This document shows positions 7,635 to 16,691 of a stretch of DNA of 64,000 nt, one piece after another. Source of the DNA: Planctomycetota bacterium (GTDB lineage Bacteria; Planctomycetota; PUPC01; JACPCR01); contig JAQBXN010000008.1 in NCBI GenBank assembly GCA_027625095.1, positions 1 through 64,000 on the forward strand, given 5' to 3'. Made by a program: the position numbers and the translations under genes. Numbering within the stretch: position 1 is the first letter of the stretch; every line of letters begins with the position of its first letter. The notes under the pieces were generated by a model that saw only the letters and a list, made by a program, of their open reading frames with translations, was not told where the DNA came from and searched no databases.

Positions 7635-9380
7635 ATGAATCAGTATGAATTGACCATAGATGAAAACTATTGCTTTGATGTCGCCGGTTATCTCCACCTG
7701 CCTGGAGTATTGAACAGAGTTGAGATTAATGCGCTCAAGGAAAGCATCCGTCAGAAAGGGAACAGCAGAGGCGTTCTCGGATGGGAGTCTCCGCATTGTG
7801 AACCGTTTCGTGAGTTGCTGATTCATCCGACGCTGGTTCGGTATATGAATCAGATTTGCGGTTTTGGATTCAGGCTGGCCAGAGAACCTGAGCTGATCGG
7901 TGAGGCGGAAACAAAGGCGTCGGAAGGGAGGCTCTCCGGCGGAGACGAACCTCGTGATCCTTCACGGGCCTACTACTTCCAAAATGGCCGGCGCCAATGC
8001 CAATCTGTGCGTGCCTTCTGGGCGCTCACAGATATCCAATCAGGAGATGGTGGGTTATCCGTCGTGCCCTGCTCTCACAAAGGCAATGTCGAAACGCCCG
8101 AGGAAGTCCTGGCCGGTAAGGGCGATCTCGGGCTGACCAGGCAGTTTTCGATGAAGGCCGGAGATCTCTTGCTGGTCGCGGGGACGCTCGTCCAGGGGTT
8201 GCGCCCTTGGAAGGGGAACGGGCCGCTCGTGCTGTTGAATTACGACTACGCCTCTCGGGGAGCAGTCCTGGCCGGCGGAATGGGGGCGGTTGCGGAAAGT
8301 GACCCAGATACCGCTTGGAGAAGCGAACTGACGCCGGAGCAGCAGGCAGGCATTTGGGAAAGAGGATTTCAGAAGTACGATCCACCGCCGACACTCATCC
8401 CCGACGGCGACCGATGCCGATTGGAAAAGTCGCGCAAGAGGATTCATCCCGGCATACTGAAACGCGACCCGGATTCCGGGATCGATGAGATGGAGTTCTA
8501 CTTCTGGGATCTCTGCGGCTACCTGGTGGTGCGGGATGTCATGTCGCCCGAACATTTAAGACTGGCGAACGAGGCCATCGATAAATTTCAGGACAACATC
8601 GTCGTCGGCGAACAACTCGGCAAGGATTCCAAACGGCTCGCCGGCACCGGGCGTCCGGTTTTGGGTGGTTTGAACACCTTACCTGAGCCGTATTGCGATC
8701 CATTTCGGGAAATGCTTTCGCACCCGAAGGTGGTCCATCGCCTTAACTGGATGGGGGCCAGCGGTGCCCGCACGGGCGGCGGCTCATGTTTCTCCGCGGT
8801 GAAGGGAACTTCAGGTCACCGCCTTCATGATGCCAACGAGCCGCTCATCCCATCGCGCAGTTACGTCTACAAAAACGGTCGCAGCTATTGCGAGGCAATA
8901 ACGGTCTCGTGGCAGTTGCGGGACGTCACCGAGGCCGATGGCGGGTTCGCCTGTGTGCCCGGTAGCCACAAGGCGTATTACCAGTTGCCCGAAGGCATAA
9001 AAAGCGTTGATGCGGACATGGGCCTGGTAGTGCATCCAGTCATGAATGCCGGCGATGTTCTCTTTTTCATGGACGGAGCGCAGACGCACGGCGCGTTGCC
9101 ATGGACGAGCGACATTCCACGCCGTGCGGTTCTCTTCAAATATGATTCAAGAAACTTCCATCGCAGCGGCGGAGAGATGACCCACCCGGCAAATCAGTGG
9201 GGCAACCTCGTGGATGGGATGTCCGACGCGCAACTGGCGGTCATGCGCGGCCCGGATCGCGATGTGAATCAGAGCAACGTCCCACGCCTGCTCGAGGAGG
9301 ATGGCAGGATAACGGTGTCGTACGAGAAAGGGCAGGGGCTCTATAGCTCCGCCACACCTACTGAGCCATTGGTGATGTAG
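7635..9380 (+). CDS. Tandem phytanoyl-CoA dioxygenase (PhyH)-like protein, N-terminal copy degenerate
   Basis: The 581-residue product contains two PhyH-type double-stranded beta-helix domains (about 10-215 and 285-510), giving twice the usual length. The two halves align along PSR(A/S)Y, NGR, DGG(L/F) and (S/G)SHK. PhyH enzymes are Fe(II)/2-oxoglutarate oxygenases. In the second half the expected histidines are present, His398 (RLHDANEP) and His485 (QTHGALPW), with arginines 496-497 for 2-oxoglutarate. In the first half the same positions are Ser101 and Gln187, so that domain has probably lost iron binding. I infer one catalytic and one structural or substrate-binding domain. There is no signal peptide and the substrate is unknown. 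It starts at ATG 7635 and is divergent from the cytochrome gene. Confidence 0.85.
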   Translation: MNQYELTIDENYCFDVAGYLHLPGVLNRVEINALKESIRQKGNSRGVLGWESPHCEPFRELLIHPTLVRYMNQICGFGFRLAREPELIGEAETKASEGRLSGGDEPRDPSRAYYFQNGRRQCQSVRAFWALTDIQSGDGGLSVVPCSHKGNVETPEEVLAGKGDLGLTRQFSMKAGDLLLVAGTLVQGLRPWKGNGPLVLLNYDYASRGAVLAGGMGAVAESDPDTAWRSELTPEQQAGIWERGFQKYDPPPTLIPDGDRCRLEKSRKRIHPGILKRDPDSGIDEMEFYFWDLCGYLVVRDVMSPEHLRLANEAIDKFQDNIVVGEQLGKDSKRLAGTGRPVLGGLNTLPEPYCDPFREMLSHPKVVHRLNWMGASGARTGGGSCFSAVKGTSGHRLHDANEPLIPSRSYVYKNGRSYCEAITVSWQLRDVTEADGGFACVPGSHKAYYQLPEGIKSVDADMGLVVHPVMNAGDVLFFMDGAQTHGALPWTSDIPRRAVLFKYDSRNFHRSGGEMTHPANQWGNLVDGMSDAQLAVMRGPDRDVNQSNVPRLLEEDGRITVSYEKGQGLYSSATPTEPLVM

Positions 9381-9409
9381 CGGTATCGGATTGGTGGTAA
9401 ATCCGGTAC

Positions 9410-9862
9410 CTACGAACTGAGCGCGTCAAACGCTTCCTTTGCACCTGAGATGGCGGCCAGGGTAGCACCACCATGCGGGCAAAAACCAGGGATGGCGGCA
9501 CCTGCAATTCCACCGACGACTCCGCCTGTAGCGGCGCCGGCGACTGTGCCGACAGCCTGGCCGAGTTCTTTGCTGCCGGTCAGGTCGCTGACGAAATCAC
9601 CAACGGCTTTTCCGACTACTCCGCCGACGATTCCGCCGAGGAGAGCACCTGCGATTCCGATCGGTTTGAAAACCTTTTCGATCCCGCTCGCTTCAGGTGT
9701 TACGACCGGTTTCGCAGCCTGAATCTGAGGCTTGATTGAACTGATATTTACCTGATCTACCGGGCCTGCCGGCGCTGAGCTCTGGGTGGTGGTAGCTCGG
9801 GGAGCTGCCGTCGGTGTGTGCACGATTTGTGGCTGTGCACTTTGGATTGTTGAAACCTGCAT
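9410..9862 (-). CDS. Small glycine-zipper protein
   Basis: I start this at ATG 9862, behind a GAGG ribosome site, giving 150 residues; an open frame extends upstream to 10054 but looks non-coding. The first 65 residues are rich in Thr, Pro, Ala and Gln with no signal peptide. Residues 70-130 are hydrophobic and full of GxxxG spacings (LLGGIVGGVVGKAVGDF and later GGVVGGIAGAA), a glycine-zipper pattern found in membrane-inserting peptides, pore formers, some outer-membrane lipoproteins and class II bacteriocins. A single Cys lies near the C-terminus (GFCPHGG). The gene is divergent from the haem peroxidase at 10077 across a 214-base gap that probably carries promoters for both. The function is unknown. 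Confidence 0.6.
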   Translation of the reverse strand: MQVSTIQSAQPQIVHTPTAAPRATTTQSSAPAGPVDQVNISSIKPQIQAAKPVVTPEASGIEKVFKPIGIAGALLGGIVGGVVGKAVGDFVSDLTGSKELGQAVGTVAGAATGGVVGGIAGAAIPGFCPHGGATLAAISGAKEAFDALSS

Positions 9863-10076
9863 CACGTATTCCTCGTTCGTTGACTGGTGTTTGGGACGAT
9901 GCACGGATTTTCGGTGATGGAGCAAAAAGTTAAGGATTTTTCTCCGTATGCCTCTTGTTTCCAAGGGTTTTCCCAGAGATCCGACAAAACCCTTTAGGTT
10001 TTTCGTGTTCATCGAGAATTCAACTGCCCAAACTATCGCCAAACACCAGTTCACCTCAATCTAGCGAGCCTTCATC

Positions 10077-11825
10077 ATGTCAGGAAGTGCGATCAACACT
10101 TTTGGCGTTTTTGCCAGCGACAACGTCGCGGTCCTTTCCCCAAGACACCACAACAATCCACAAGCTCTCAGGCTGGAGAGCGCAGTGTTCGGAAAAGTTC
10201 TGAACCCATCGGATCTTCGCCAGAAGTTCCAGCTCTATCCTTTGGGAACGGATTCCTCGGTTCTCAGCGAAGAAGCAATGATGGCCTTCGAAGCTCAGAA
10301 CATTAATGGCTCCGAAAACAATGAAATGCACCCGATGATGAATCAGGCGCACAAGAATCTCGCACGCCTTGCGCCATCACAGTACAGTGACGGCGTCTCA
10401 TCACTTGGCGGCGCGGACAGGTCCAATCCAAGATTCATCAGCAATGTGGTGTTCGATCAGCAGGAATCTATCCCAGACGAGCGTGGCCTTTCCGGGATGA
10501 CCTGGCTGTGGGGGCAATTTCTTGCACACGATACGGACCTTACCCCCGACAAGAGTGGTGAAATCGCCAACGTTGAAGTCCCAATCGGCGACGAGCACTT
10601 TGATCCGATGGGCAAGGGCGGCCAGAGCATCACCCTCAAACGCAGTTTGTTCGACAAAATGACAGGCACCGACGAGGCCAACCCGCGCGAACAGGAAAAC
10701 GTGATCACCGGCTGGGTCGATGGTGGTGTTGTTTACGGCTCAGATGATGAGCGAGCTAAATGGATACGTACTGGGGAAAACGGGAAGTTGAAGGTAAGCG
10801 AAGGAAACTTCATGCCCTATAACGACGGTACGCAGGATAATGCCCGGATCGGGATGGCCGACGGTTTCTTTGTGGCCGGCGATGCCCGCTCAAATGAGCA
10901 CTCTGCGCTCATCTCGCTGCACACGCTATTCGTCCGGGAGCACAATCGCCTGGCGGATGAAATAAAAGCCGCGAACCCAGGCTTCACCGACGATGAAATC
11001 TATGACCGCGCCCGCAAGATAAACGCCGCTCAGATTCCGAGCATCACTTACAACGAATACCTGCCCGCCCTGCTCGGAGAGGGTGTGCTCGATGAATACC
11101 AGGGCTACGACCCCAGTGTCGATGCCACGGTAACCAATGAATTCTCCACCGCGCTCTTCCGCTACGGTCATAGCACCATCGAAGAGGTGATGTTCAGGCT
11201 CGATGAAGAAGGCAATGAAATCCCGGAGGGCCATCTCACTCTGCGTGACGCTTTCTGGGATCCGAAGAAGGTCACCGAAGAAGGGGGCATCGACCCCGTC
11301 CTTCGGGGTATCGTCACCCTTGTCATGGAAAAGGTGGATACGAAGTTTGTAGACAGCCTGCGCAACTTCCTGTTCGGTCAGCCGGGTCAGGGCGGGATGG
11401 ATTTGGCCTCCCTCAACATTCAGCGCGGCCGCGACCACGGCCTCGCCGATTACAACACAGTCCGCGAGGCACTTGGCCTCCAGCGCCGGGAGAACTTCAG
11501 CGATATCACCTCTGACCCGATTCTCGCCGAAAAGCTCGAACTCGCTTACGGAAGCGTCGACAACATCGACCTCTGGGTCGGCGCTCTCGCTGAAGACCAC
11601 GTCGAAGGCGCCAGCGTTGGCGAGACCACCCTGACGGGCATGAAGGATCAGTTCGAACGCCTCCGAGAAGGCGACCGTTTCTTCTACGAAGGAGACTCGT
11701 CCCTCAGCGCGTCAGACAAGAAAATGATCCGCAACACCACCCTCGCTGACATCATCAAGCGCAATACGGATATCAAGAACATCGCTGACAACTCGTTTTT
11801 CTCACCGGATCATCAGCCGATTTAG
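10077..11825 (+). CDS. Animal-type haem peroxidase
   Basis: This 582-residue protein belongs to the peroxidase-cyclooxygenase superfamily (myeloperoxidase/peroxinectin type), found sporadically in bacteria. All haem-pocket residues are visible: distal His151 next to Asp152 (WGQFLAHDTDLTP), catalytic Arg271 with Glu274 (GDARSNEH), and proximal His365 (FRYGHSTI). The family motif NIQRGRDHGL follows at about residue 440. Such enzymes use hydrogen peroxide to oxidise halides or organic substrates. There is no signal peptide and no calcium-binding RTX tail, so secretion is not explained. The N-terminal 90 residues are outside the conserved domain. The closest neighbour is the divergent glycine-zipper gene. 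Confidence 0.9.
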   Translation: MSGSAINTFGVFASDNVAVLSPRHHNNPQALRLESAVFGKVLNPSDLRQKFQLYPLGTDSSVLSEEAMMAFEAQNINGSENNEMHPMMNQAHKNLARLAPSQYSDGVSSLGGADRSNPRFISNVVFDQQESIPDERGLSGMTWLWGQFLAHDTDLTPDKSGEIANVEVPIGDEHFDPMGKGGQSITLKRSLFDKMTGTDEANPREQENVITGWVDGGVVYGSDDERAKWIRTGENGKLKVSEGNFMPYNDGTQDNARIGMADGFFVAGDARSNEHSALISLHTLFVREHNRLADEIKAANPGFTDDEIYDRARKINAAQIPSITYNEYLPALLGEGVLDEYQGYDPSVDATVTNEFSTALFRYGHSTIEEVMFRLDEEGNEIPEGHLTLRDAFWDPKKVTEEGGIDPVLRGIVTLVMEKVDTKFVDSLRNFLFGQPGQGGMDLASLNIQRGRDHGLADYNTVREALGLQRRENFSDITSDPILAEKLELAYGSVDNIDLWVGALAEDHVEGASVGETTLTGMKDQFERLREGDRFFYEGDSSLSASDKKMIRNTTLADIIKRNTDIKNIADNSFFSPDHQPI

Positions 11826-12131
11826 GGCCCTTTCTTGGGCGTATCGAGTTTTGCACTTCTCCGGGAAATGGTGGCCCCTTCCTGAACCCTCTCAACCTCC
11901 AGTCACGGTGGTCGGAGGGGGCTGAGAGCTGTGGGGATAAAGGCAGAATTCCCCCATCTACATAAATGTGGCGACTCAAACCGGCGTAAGTTGGAATGGA
12001 ATCGGCTGGCTCTATCAACCATCAGTCACCAAACATCCAATGCTGGCCCGGTTCAGGTGTTGACGACCATGAGATTCCCGGCAATATGGCCTCTGCCTCT
12101 GCTCTAAGTTTCCACCTGATACACCTCTCAC
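11826..12131. other. Intergenic, no recognised feature
   Basis: Short GC-rich imperfect repeats only; no convincing gene, RNA or terminator was seen here. Confidence 0.4.
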
Positions 12132-12569
12132 ATGTTTCTAAGAAAAATCGGATCCATTGTTCGTGGCGATTCCACACCCTTTCAGATCGCCACTGCCTGC
12201 GTGATCGGCGCGATGCTCGGATTTGTGCCAGGCATTCTTCGCGCGCCCGGGATAACTCTAACGCTTATCCTGATGCTCATTCTCCTGAACGCGAATTTGC
12301 CCCTCTCGGTACTGATTGGCGTCCCTCGCGTTGATGCCCCTTTCTTTTGTTGTTGGCCGCGGCCTGCTCGATGGCCCGTTACAGGGTCTATTCAAAGCAA
12401 TGATCAACGCGCCCGGCCTGGCACTCTTCGGATTCGAATATTATGTGGCCACCGGGGGACTGGTCTTAGGGCTCATCTTTGGCGGCCTTTCCGCCTATCT
12501 GCTTGCGCGCAGCATTCATGGTTTTCGAAAGAAGATGGCCGACCTCGAAGAGTCTTCCGACAAATATAA
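12132..12569 (+). CDS. TIGR03546-like N-terminal part of frameshifted membrane protein
   Basis: Only residues 1-64 (12132 to about 12323) are meaningful. They contain a start, an amphipathic stretch and two hydrophobic segments (IATACVIGAMLGFVPGI and LTLILMLILLNANLPL), in the layout of the short TIGR03546 membrane family. After about 12323 the frame becomes low-quality and the same protein continues in the +1 frame (next entry). An extra C in the CCC run near 12322-12324 would explain the break, since removing it gives GVLALMPLSF. It should be read together with 12316-14133 as one gene. Confidence 0.7.
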   Translation: MFLRKIGSIVRGDSTPFQIATACVIGAMLGFVPGILRAPGITLTLILMLILLNANLPLSVLIGVPRVDAPFFCCWPRPARWPVTGSIQSNDQRARPGTLRIRILCGHRGTGLRAHLWRPFRLSACAQHSWFSKEDGRPRRVFRQI

Positions 12570-14133
12570 GGATCTCATCGCCAGGAAATCAGTGAAGATC
12601 TTCCTGTGGCTGTTCGTAGGCGGCGGACATGGAAAGAAGACTTACCAGGACATCCTGGCCAAGAAAGTTGGAAACCCAGTCCGGCCATTGGGCGTTGTTT
12701 TCGTGATTGTCATGATCGCGATGCTATCGGTGATTTACATGTTCACCCATGATGCAATTGTGGTAATGGCGCTCAACCATGCTCTCGAAAGGGCCAACGG
12801 CGCGACGGTGGACATCGAGGGGGCGGAGGTCGATTTGAAGGAAGGCCGAATGACCATCAACGGTCTGGCGGCCGCCAACCCAAGTCGACTGGATACCGAT
12901 CTGTTTCGCGCCTCAAAACTGCAGGCGGATATCAGCACCAATGACCTGCTCCGTAAACGCCTTCATCTGGAAAAGGTTCTCATCAGCGATGCCAGCTACG
13001 GAAAGAAGAGGGACATCCCGGGTCGCCTGTTGTTTGAGACTGCACCGCCCGAGCGAACTCCCCCGGAAGAAGAGCCTGCTGGAGAGGGGGAATTCGATAT
13101 TGAAGAGATTTTCACCAAGACTGAAGACCTCAAAGAAAAGTACAAAGAACTGAGACGTTGGTTGGACAAACTCTCCGGACCTGCAGAAGGCGAAAGCCCC
13201 AAAGATGAGAGTTTGGCCGAACGCCTCCAGCGCGAGATTGGTGAGCTCGGTTACATGAACGTTATCGCCAGCCACCTCATTGAAGGTGCACCCACCTTGC
13301 ATGTTTCGGAGTTTGTCGTCGAGAAACTAGACGCCCCATCCATCATTGGTGAGTCAATGAAGATCACCGGGAGTCACCTCTCCACGCATCCGTCGCTTCT
13401 GCCAGAGCCGCCGAAAATTGATATCGAGACCCAGAGTAAAATCGCAGGATTCAATATGAATCTGAAAGAATTGAGCGATCCCAACGCGTTGAACCATCTC
13501 GACCTCAACTGGCAGGGCCTGAAAATCGATGACCTGGTTAGAGACCTCTCATTCGCAGACAAAATACCGTTCAGTGGCGGCACTCTCGATGTTAAGGCCA
13601 CCGGTGATTGGAGCTTTGGTAAGAAGCTGAGCATTCCCGTAGGCCTCACCATCAGACAGGCGAAAATCCAGGTGCCCGAGCTCGGGGAAATGACACTTGA
13701 TGAGTTTCCGCTCAAATTCGAGGTCGCCGGGACAGTAAAGAAGCCCAGAGTGAAATTTGATACCGCTCAACTGACCGAGTTGATCAAAGAGCAGGGCACG
13801 AAGATGCTCAAAGCAAAGCTGGCTCAGGAACGTGACAAACTCGTAGACAAAGGAAAAGAGAAAATAGACGAACTCACCGGCAAATTGCAGGACAAACTCG
13901 GTGACAAACTGAAAGGTGAGACAGGCCAGAAAATCTCGGATTCCCTTGGTGGCAAAGGGGGTGAGATCTCAGAAAAAGGTGGGGATTTGATCAAGGGACT
14001 CTTCGGCACGAAAAAGAAGGAAGAAAAGCCTGAACCTGAGAAGGACACTCCAGGTGAGCATTCAGAAGAACCGAAACCCGATGAGAAGAAGGAGAGTCCA
14101 AAGGATTTGATTAAGGGGCTTTTCGGCAAGTAA
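12316..14133 (+). CDS. TIGR03546/TIGR03545-like fusion, main part
   Basis: The TTG at 12316 is not a true start; the protein continues from the 12132 frame. The first 60 residues finish the TIGR03546-like membrane domain, followed by another transmembrane segment at about 130-155 (VVFVIVMIAMLSVIYMF). The rest is a periplasmic AsmA-like beta-helical domain with signature DIEGAEVDLKEGRMTINGL, matching the TIGR03545 family. In other bacteria these two families are usually separate adjacent genes; here they appear to be one chain. The C-terminus (residues 480-605) is highly charged and coiled-coil-like, with the motif DLIKGLFG occurring twice. AsmA-like proteins are associated with lipid transport or envelope homeostasis, so an inner-membrane envelope role is an inference. 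An octamer repeat array follows the stop codon. Confidence 0.75.
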   Translation: MASLALMPLSFVVGRGLLDGPLQGLFKAMINAPGLALFGFEYYVATGGLVLGLIFGGLSAYLLARSIHGFRKKMADLEESSDKYKDLIARKSVKIFLWLFVGGGHGKKTYQDILAKKVGNPVRPLGVVFVIVMIAMLSVIYMFTHDAIVVMALNHALERANGATVDIEGAEVDLKEGRMTINGLAAANPSRLDTDLFRASKLQADISTNDLLRKRLHLEKVLISDASYGKKRDIPGRLLFETAPPERTPPEEEPAGEGEFDIEEIFTKTEDLKEKYKELRRWLDKLSGPAEGESPKDESLAERLQREIGELGYMNVIASHLIEGAPTLHVSEFVVEKLDAPSIIGESMKITGSHLSTHPSLLPEPPKIDIETQSKIAGFNMNLKELSDPNALNHLDLNWQGLKIDDLVRDLSFADKIPFSGGTLDVKATGDWSFGKKLSIPVGLTIRQAKIQVPELGEMTLDEFPLKFEVAGTVKKPRVKFDTAQLTELIKEQGTKMLKAKLAQERDKLVDKGKEKIDELTGKLQDKLGDKLKGETGQKISDSLGGKGGEISEKGGDLIKGLFGTKKKEEKPEPEKDTPGEHSEEPKPDEKKESPKDLIKGLFGK

Positions 14134-14138
14134 GCGGA

Positions 14139-14202
14139 GTGGGAAGAATAGGAAGTTGGAGTGTGGAAGTGTGGAAGTGTGGTGTGGTAGAGTGTTGGAA
14201 AC
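14139..14202. repeat. Octamer array, NTGGAAGN units
   Basis: About eight consecutive 8-base units with a TGGAA/TGGAG core follow the stop of the preceding gene; the clearest are GTGGAAGT twice. It has the same period and core as the array at 3764-3803, and no shared protein-coding explanation. Confidence 0.75.
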
Positions 14203-14269
14203 GCGGCGCGCCCTGATGAGCCCAGCGCAGCGAGAAGAGGCATTGAGGTATGAACTTCCGGAGCACCAC

Positions 14270-16489
14270 ATGAGAATACGCTCGATCCTTCTCATTGGCG
14301 GCCTTGCCACTCTCATGCTGTCCCCAGATATTCATGCTCAACTGTCTGGCGGCGATGTGAACCGATCCGTTGAAAGCGGTATTCAGTATTTGATTCGAGC
14401 GCAGGGCGGAAATGGCGCGTGGCACTACTCAGAGCCCTATGAACCGGGATTGACAGCGCTTGCAGTACTTGCGCTGACAAACGCGGGCGTAAGTAAAGAT
14501 CACCCGACAATCCAGCGCGGGTTGCAATACATCCTCAATACGAAAGCCGAGCGGACCTATGCCATCGGGTTGGTGTTGATGGCGCTTGCTGAAGTCGATC
14601 CGGTTCAGTTTAGAAAGCAGATCGAGTTTTATGGCAAATGGCTGATTGAAAAGCAGGCAGACAATGGCACCTGGAATTACGACGGCACCGGCCCGGGTGA
14701 TCACTCCAATACCCAGTTCGGCGTGCTTGGGCTGTTTGCTGCGCGCAGCGCCGGATTGCGAATTCCTCCGTTCAATATGCAGAGGATTATCAAGCACTTT
14801 ACGTCTGTTCAGAATCGAGACGGAGGCTGGGGCTACAACATTGACAGTGGCTCAACACCCCAGATGACGGCTGCCGGTACGACGAGCCTTCTGATTGCCG
14901 GGGATCGTATTTTTTACCCCGACGTTAATTGCGGTCGATACAAGCAGAGTAAAAACATCGCCGGCGGGATTAGCTACATCGCGGACACATGGAACCCAGC
15001 TCAGGGCGGTGTCCACGCCTACTACACCATCTACGCCCTCGAAAGGGTCGGCATTCTCAGCGGCCGCAAATTTCTTGGCCGCCATGACTGGTACGCCGAA
15101 TTGGCAAGTACGCTTGTCCGTTCGCAAAACGCTATGGGAGGCTGGGGCGGAGCGAATCAGAACGGCGTCAAAGACTCCTGCTTTGCACTCCTTGCCCTGG
15201 CCAAGGGTAAAGTACCTGTCCTGGTCAATAAACTTCAGTGGGATGGAGATTGGAACAATGCACATAACGACATGCGCAACCTGACCGCGTTCATTTCAAC
15301 AGAACTCGGCCGCAATATTACCTGGCAAGCCATGTCCTCAAAGGCCGAGCTTGAAGACTGGATGTCTGCCCCGCTCATGTATATGAATGGCACGACTGCG
15401 CCGAACCTCGATATTCGTGAACGTGAGCAGTTGCGTGAGTGCCTGGATCGCGGGACCGTGCTGTTCGTGGAGGCCTGCTGTGGAAACAAGGATTTTGATA
15501 TCGGGTTCCGAAAGCTGATGGCTGAGATGTATCCCGATCGGCAGCTCGAGAAGCTTGAGCCCGCACACGAAGTTTATCGGAACTACTTCCCGGTTAATGC
15601 CGAACTTGCACAGCTGGAAGGTCTCGATATGGGCTGCCGTACGGGCATCATCTACAGCCGCAGATCTCTGGCCTGGGATCTGGAGCGCAACTTTCGGCTC
15701 GATCAGGCATTCAAGATCGGCACCAACATCGCGCTATACGCCATGGGCGAACTGCCGCTGAAGGACAAACTCGACCGTATCGCTCTACAGTCACGCAAGA
15801 AGGAACCCGAGAGCGAACCGTCTGACGAACAGGTCAAACGCGGTGCGTTGACCATTGCCCAGATCAAGCATCAGAGCGATTGGAATGCGAACCAGCTCTC
15901 CATTCGCCACCTGCAGGAATTTCTTCAGGCCAAAGTGGATGTCACCGTGACCAGTGAGCGTCATCCCATCGACCTCACCTCGCCCGATCTTCCGAATTTT
16001 CCGATTCTGTTTGTGACCGGACATCACGCGATCCACTTCAATGAGCAACAGCGTGAGGCCCTCCGGCAGCATCTCAAACGTGGCGGATTTCTCCTCGCTG
16101 ACAATGGATGCGGCCATAAAACTTTCGATGGCGCGTTCAGGGAGGAGATGAAGCTTTTGTTCCCGGACAACGACCTGAAACCGCTTTCACAAAAGCACGC
16201 TGTTTACACATGTGGTTACGACCTCACGAGCGGCAAAGTGAAGTACCGACCGATTGTGACAAAGCATCAGCCTGACATTAAAGGCGTAATTCTGGAAGGC
16301 ATCGAAATGGATGGCCGCACAGTGGTTGTCTACAGCCCGTTCTCCCTCGGCTGCGCTCTGGACGGCCACAACTCACCCCAATGCAAAGGCGTGGAAGCGC
16401 GGACAGAGGAGGAGGAGAAGGGAAAAGTTGGAATCGTGGGCGCGTTCATGATCGCGGCAAATGTGATCATTTATGCGATGGGCTATTGA
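14270..16489 (+). CDS. Secreted prenyltransferase-like repeat protein with two DUF4159 domains
   Basis: I start at ATG 14270 (CGGAG upstream, then a clear signal peptide RSILLIGGLATLMLSP) rather than at the upstream ATGs inside the octamer array. Residues 25-340 contain the alpha/alpha-barrel repeats of squalene-cyclase/prenyltransferase-like proteins (GGNGAWHY, DNGTWNYDG, RDGGWGYN, AMGGWGGAN). No DxDD or DCTAE cyclase motif is visible, so it is unlikely to be a terpene cyclase. Two DUF4159 domains follow: one with LDRGTVLFVEACCGN, and a C-terminal one with LKRGGFLLADNGCGH. DUF4159 has an alpha/beta fold resembling the N-terminal domain of ThuA-like proteins. Proteins of this kind are common in PVC genomes, and I know of no established function. 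Confidence 0.8.
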   Translation: MRIRSILLIGGLATLMLSPDIHAQLSGGDVNRSVESGIQYLIRAQGGNGAWHYSEPYEPGLTALAVLALTNAGVSKDHPTIQRGLQYILNTKAERTYAIGLVLMALAEVDPVQFRKQIEFYGKWLIEKQADNGTWNYDGTGPGDHSNTQFGVLGLFAARSAGLRIPPFNMQRIIKHFTSVQNRDGGWGYNIDSGSTPQMTAAGTTSLLIAGDRIFYPDVNCGRYKQSKNIAGGISYIADTWNPAQGGVHAYYTIYALERVGILSGRKFLGRHDWYAELASTLVRSQNAMGGWGGANQNGVKDSCFALLALAKGKVPVLVNKLQWDGDWNNAHNDMRNLTAFISTELGRNITWQAMSSKAELEDWMSAPLMYMNGTTAPNLDIREREQLRECLDRGTVLFVEACCGNKDFDIGFRKLMAEMYPDRQLEKLEPAHEVYRNYFPVNAELAQLEGLDMGCRTGIIYSRRSLAWDLERNFRLDQAFKIGTNIALYAMGELPLKDKLDRIALQSRKKEPESEPSDEQVKRGALTIAQIKHQSDWNANQLSIRHLQEFLQAKVDVTVTSERHPIDLTSPDLPNFPILFVTGHHAIHFNEQQREALRQHLKRGGFLLADNGCGHKTFDGAFREEMKLLFPDNDLKPLSQKHAVYTCGYDLTSGKVKYRPIVTKHQPDIKGVILEGIEMDGRTVVVYSPFSLGCALDGHNSPQCKGVEARTEEEEKGKVGIVGAFMIAANVIIYAMGY

Positions 16490-16538
16490 CTGCTGACACA
16501 TGGGAGGTGGCCTCCGTATCCTGTAAGTCTTGAGCTGT

Positions 16539-16681
16539 CGTAACTGTTGTGAGGTATTTCAAGCGATTCGATGCGGGATTTGGAGTATCGGCTTCGGCCG
16601 GGTCTTCTCTGCTATCGAGTCGTCAGAACCCGGCTAAAGCCGTTACTCCAAATCCGTTTCTGCCACCCGTGAACAGTTACG
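16539..16681. repeat. REPIN-like element with CGTAACTGTT ends
   Basis: A 143-base intergenic element is bounded by perfect inverted 10-mers CGTAACTGTT (16539-16548) and AACAGTTACG (16672-16681). Inside are two arms of about 31 bases in inverted orientation, 16576-16606 and 16625-16655, each carrying the TTTGGAGTA foot and a CGGC...GCCG hairpin. This is the architecture of a REPIN or miniature inverted-repeat element. No transposase lies nearby. Confidence 0.8.
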
Positions 16682-16691
16682 CGCTGCTTAC

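Noticed and set aside
9863..10054. Upstream extension of the glycine-zipper frame
   Set aside because: It lies in the promoter gap and carries no start with a good ribosome site or signal peptide; ATG 9862 is better.
10926..11600. Minus-strand frame of 224 codons
   Set aside because: It is antisense to the haem peroxidase and explained by that gene's codon bias.
13824..14243. Minus-strand Ser/Pro-rich frame
   Set aside because: It is antisense to the charged C-terminus of the TIGR03545-like protein and enters the octamer array; no domain.
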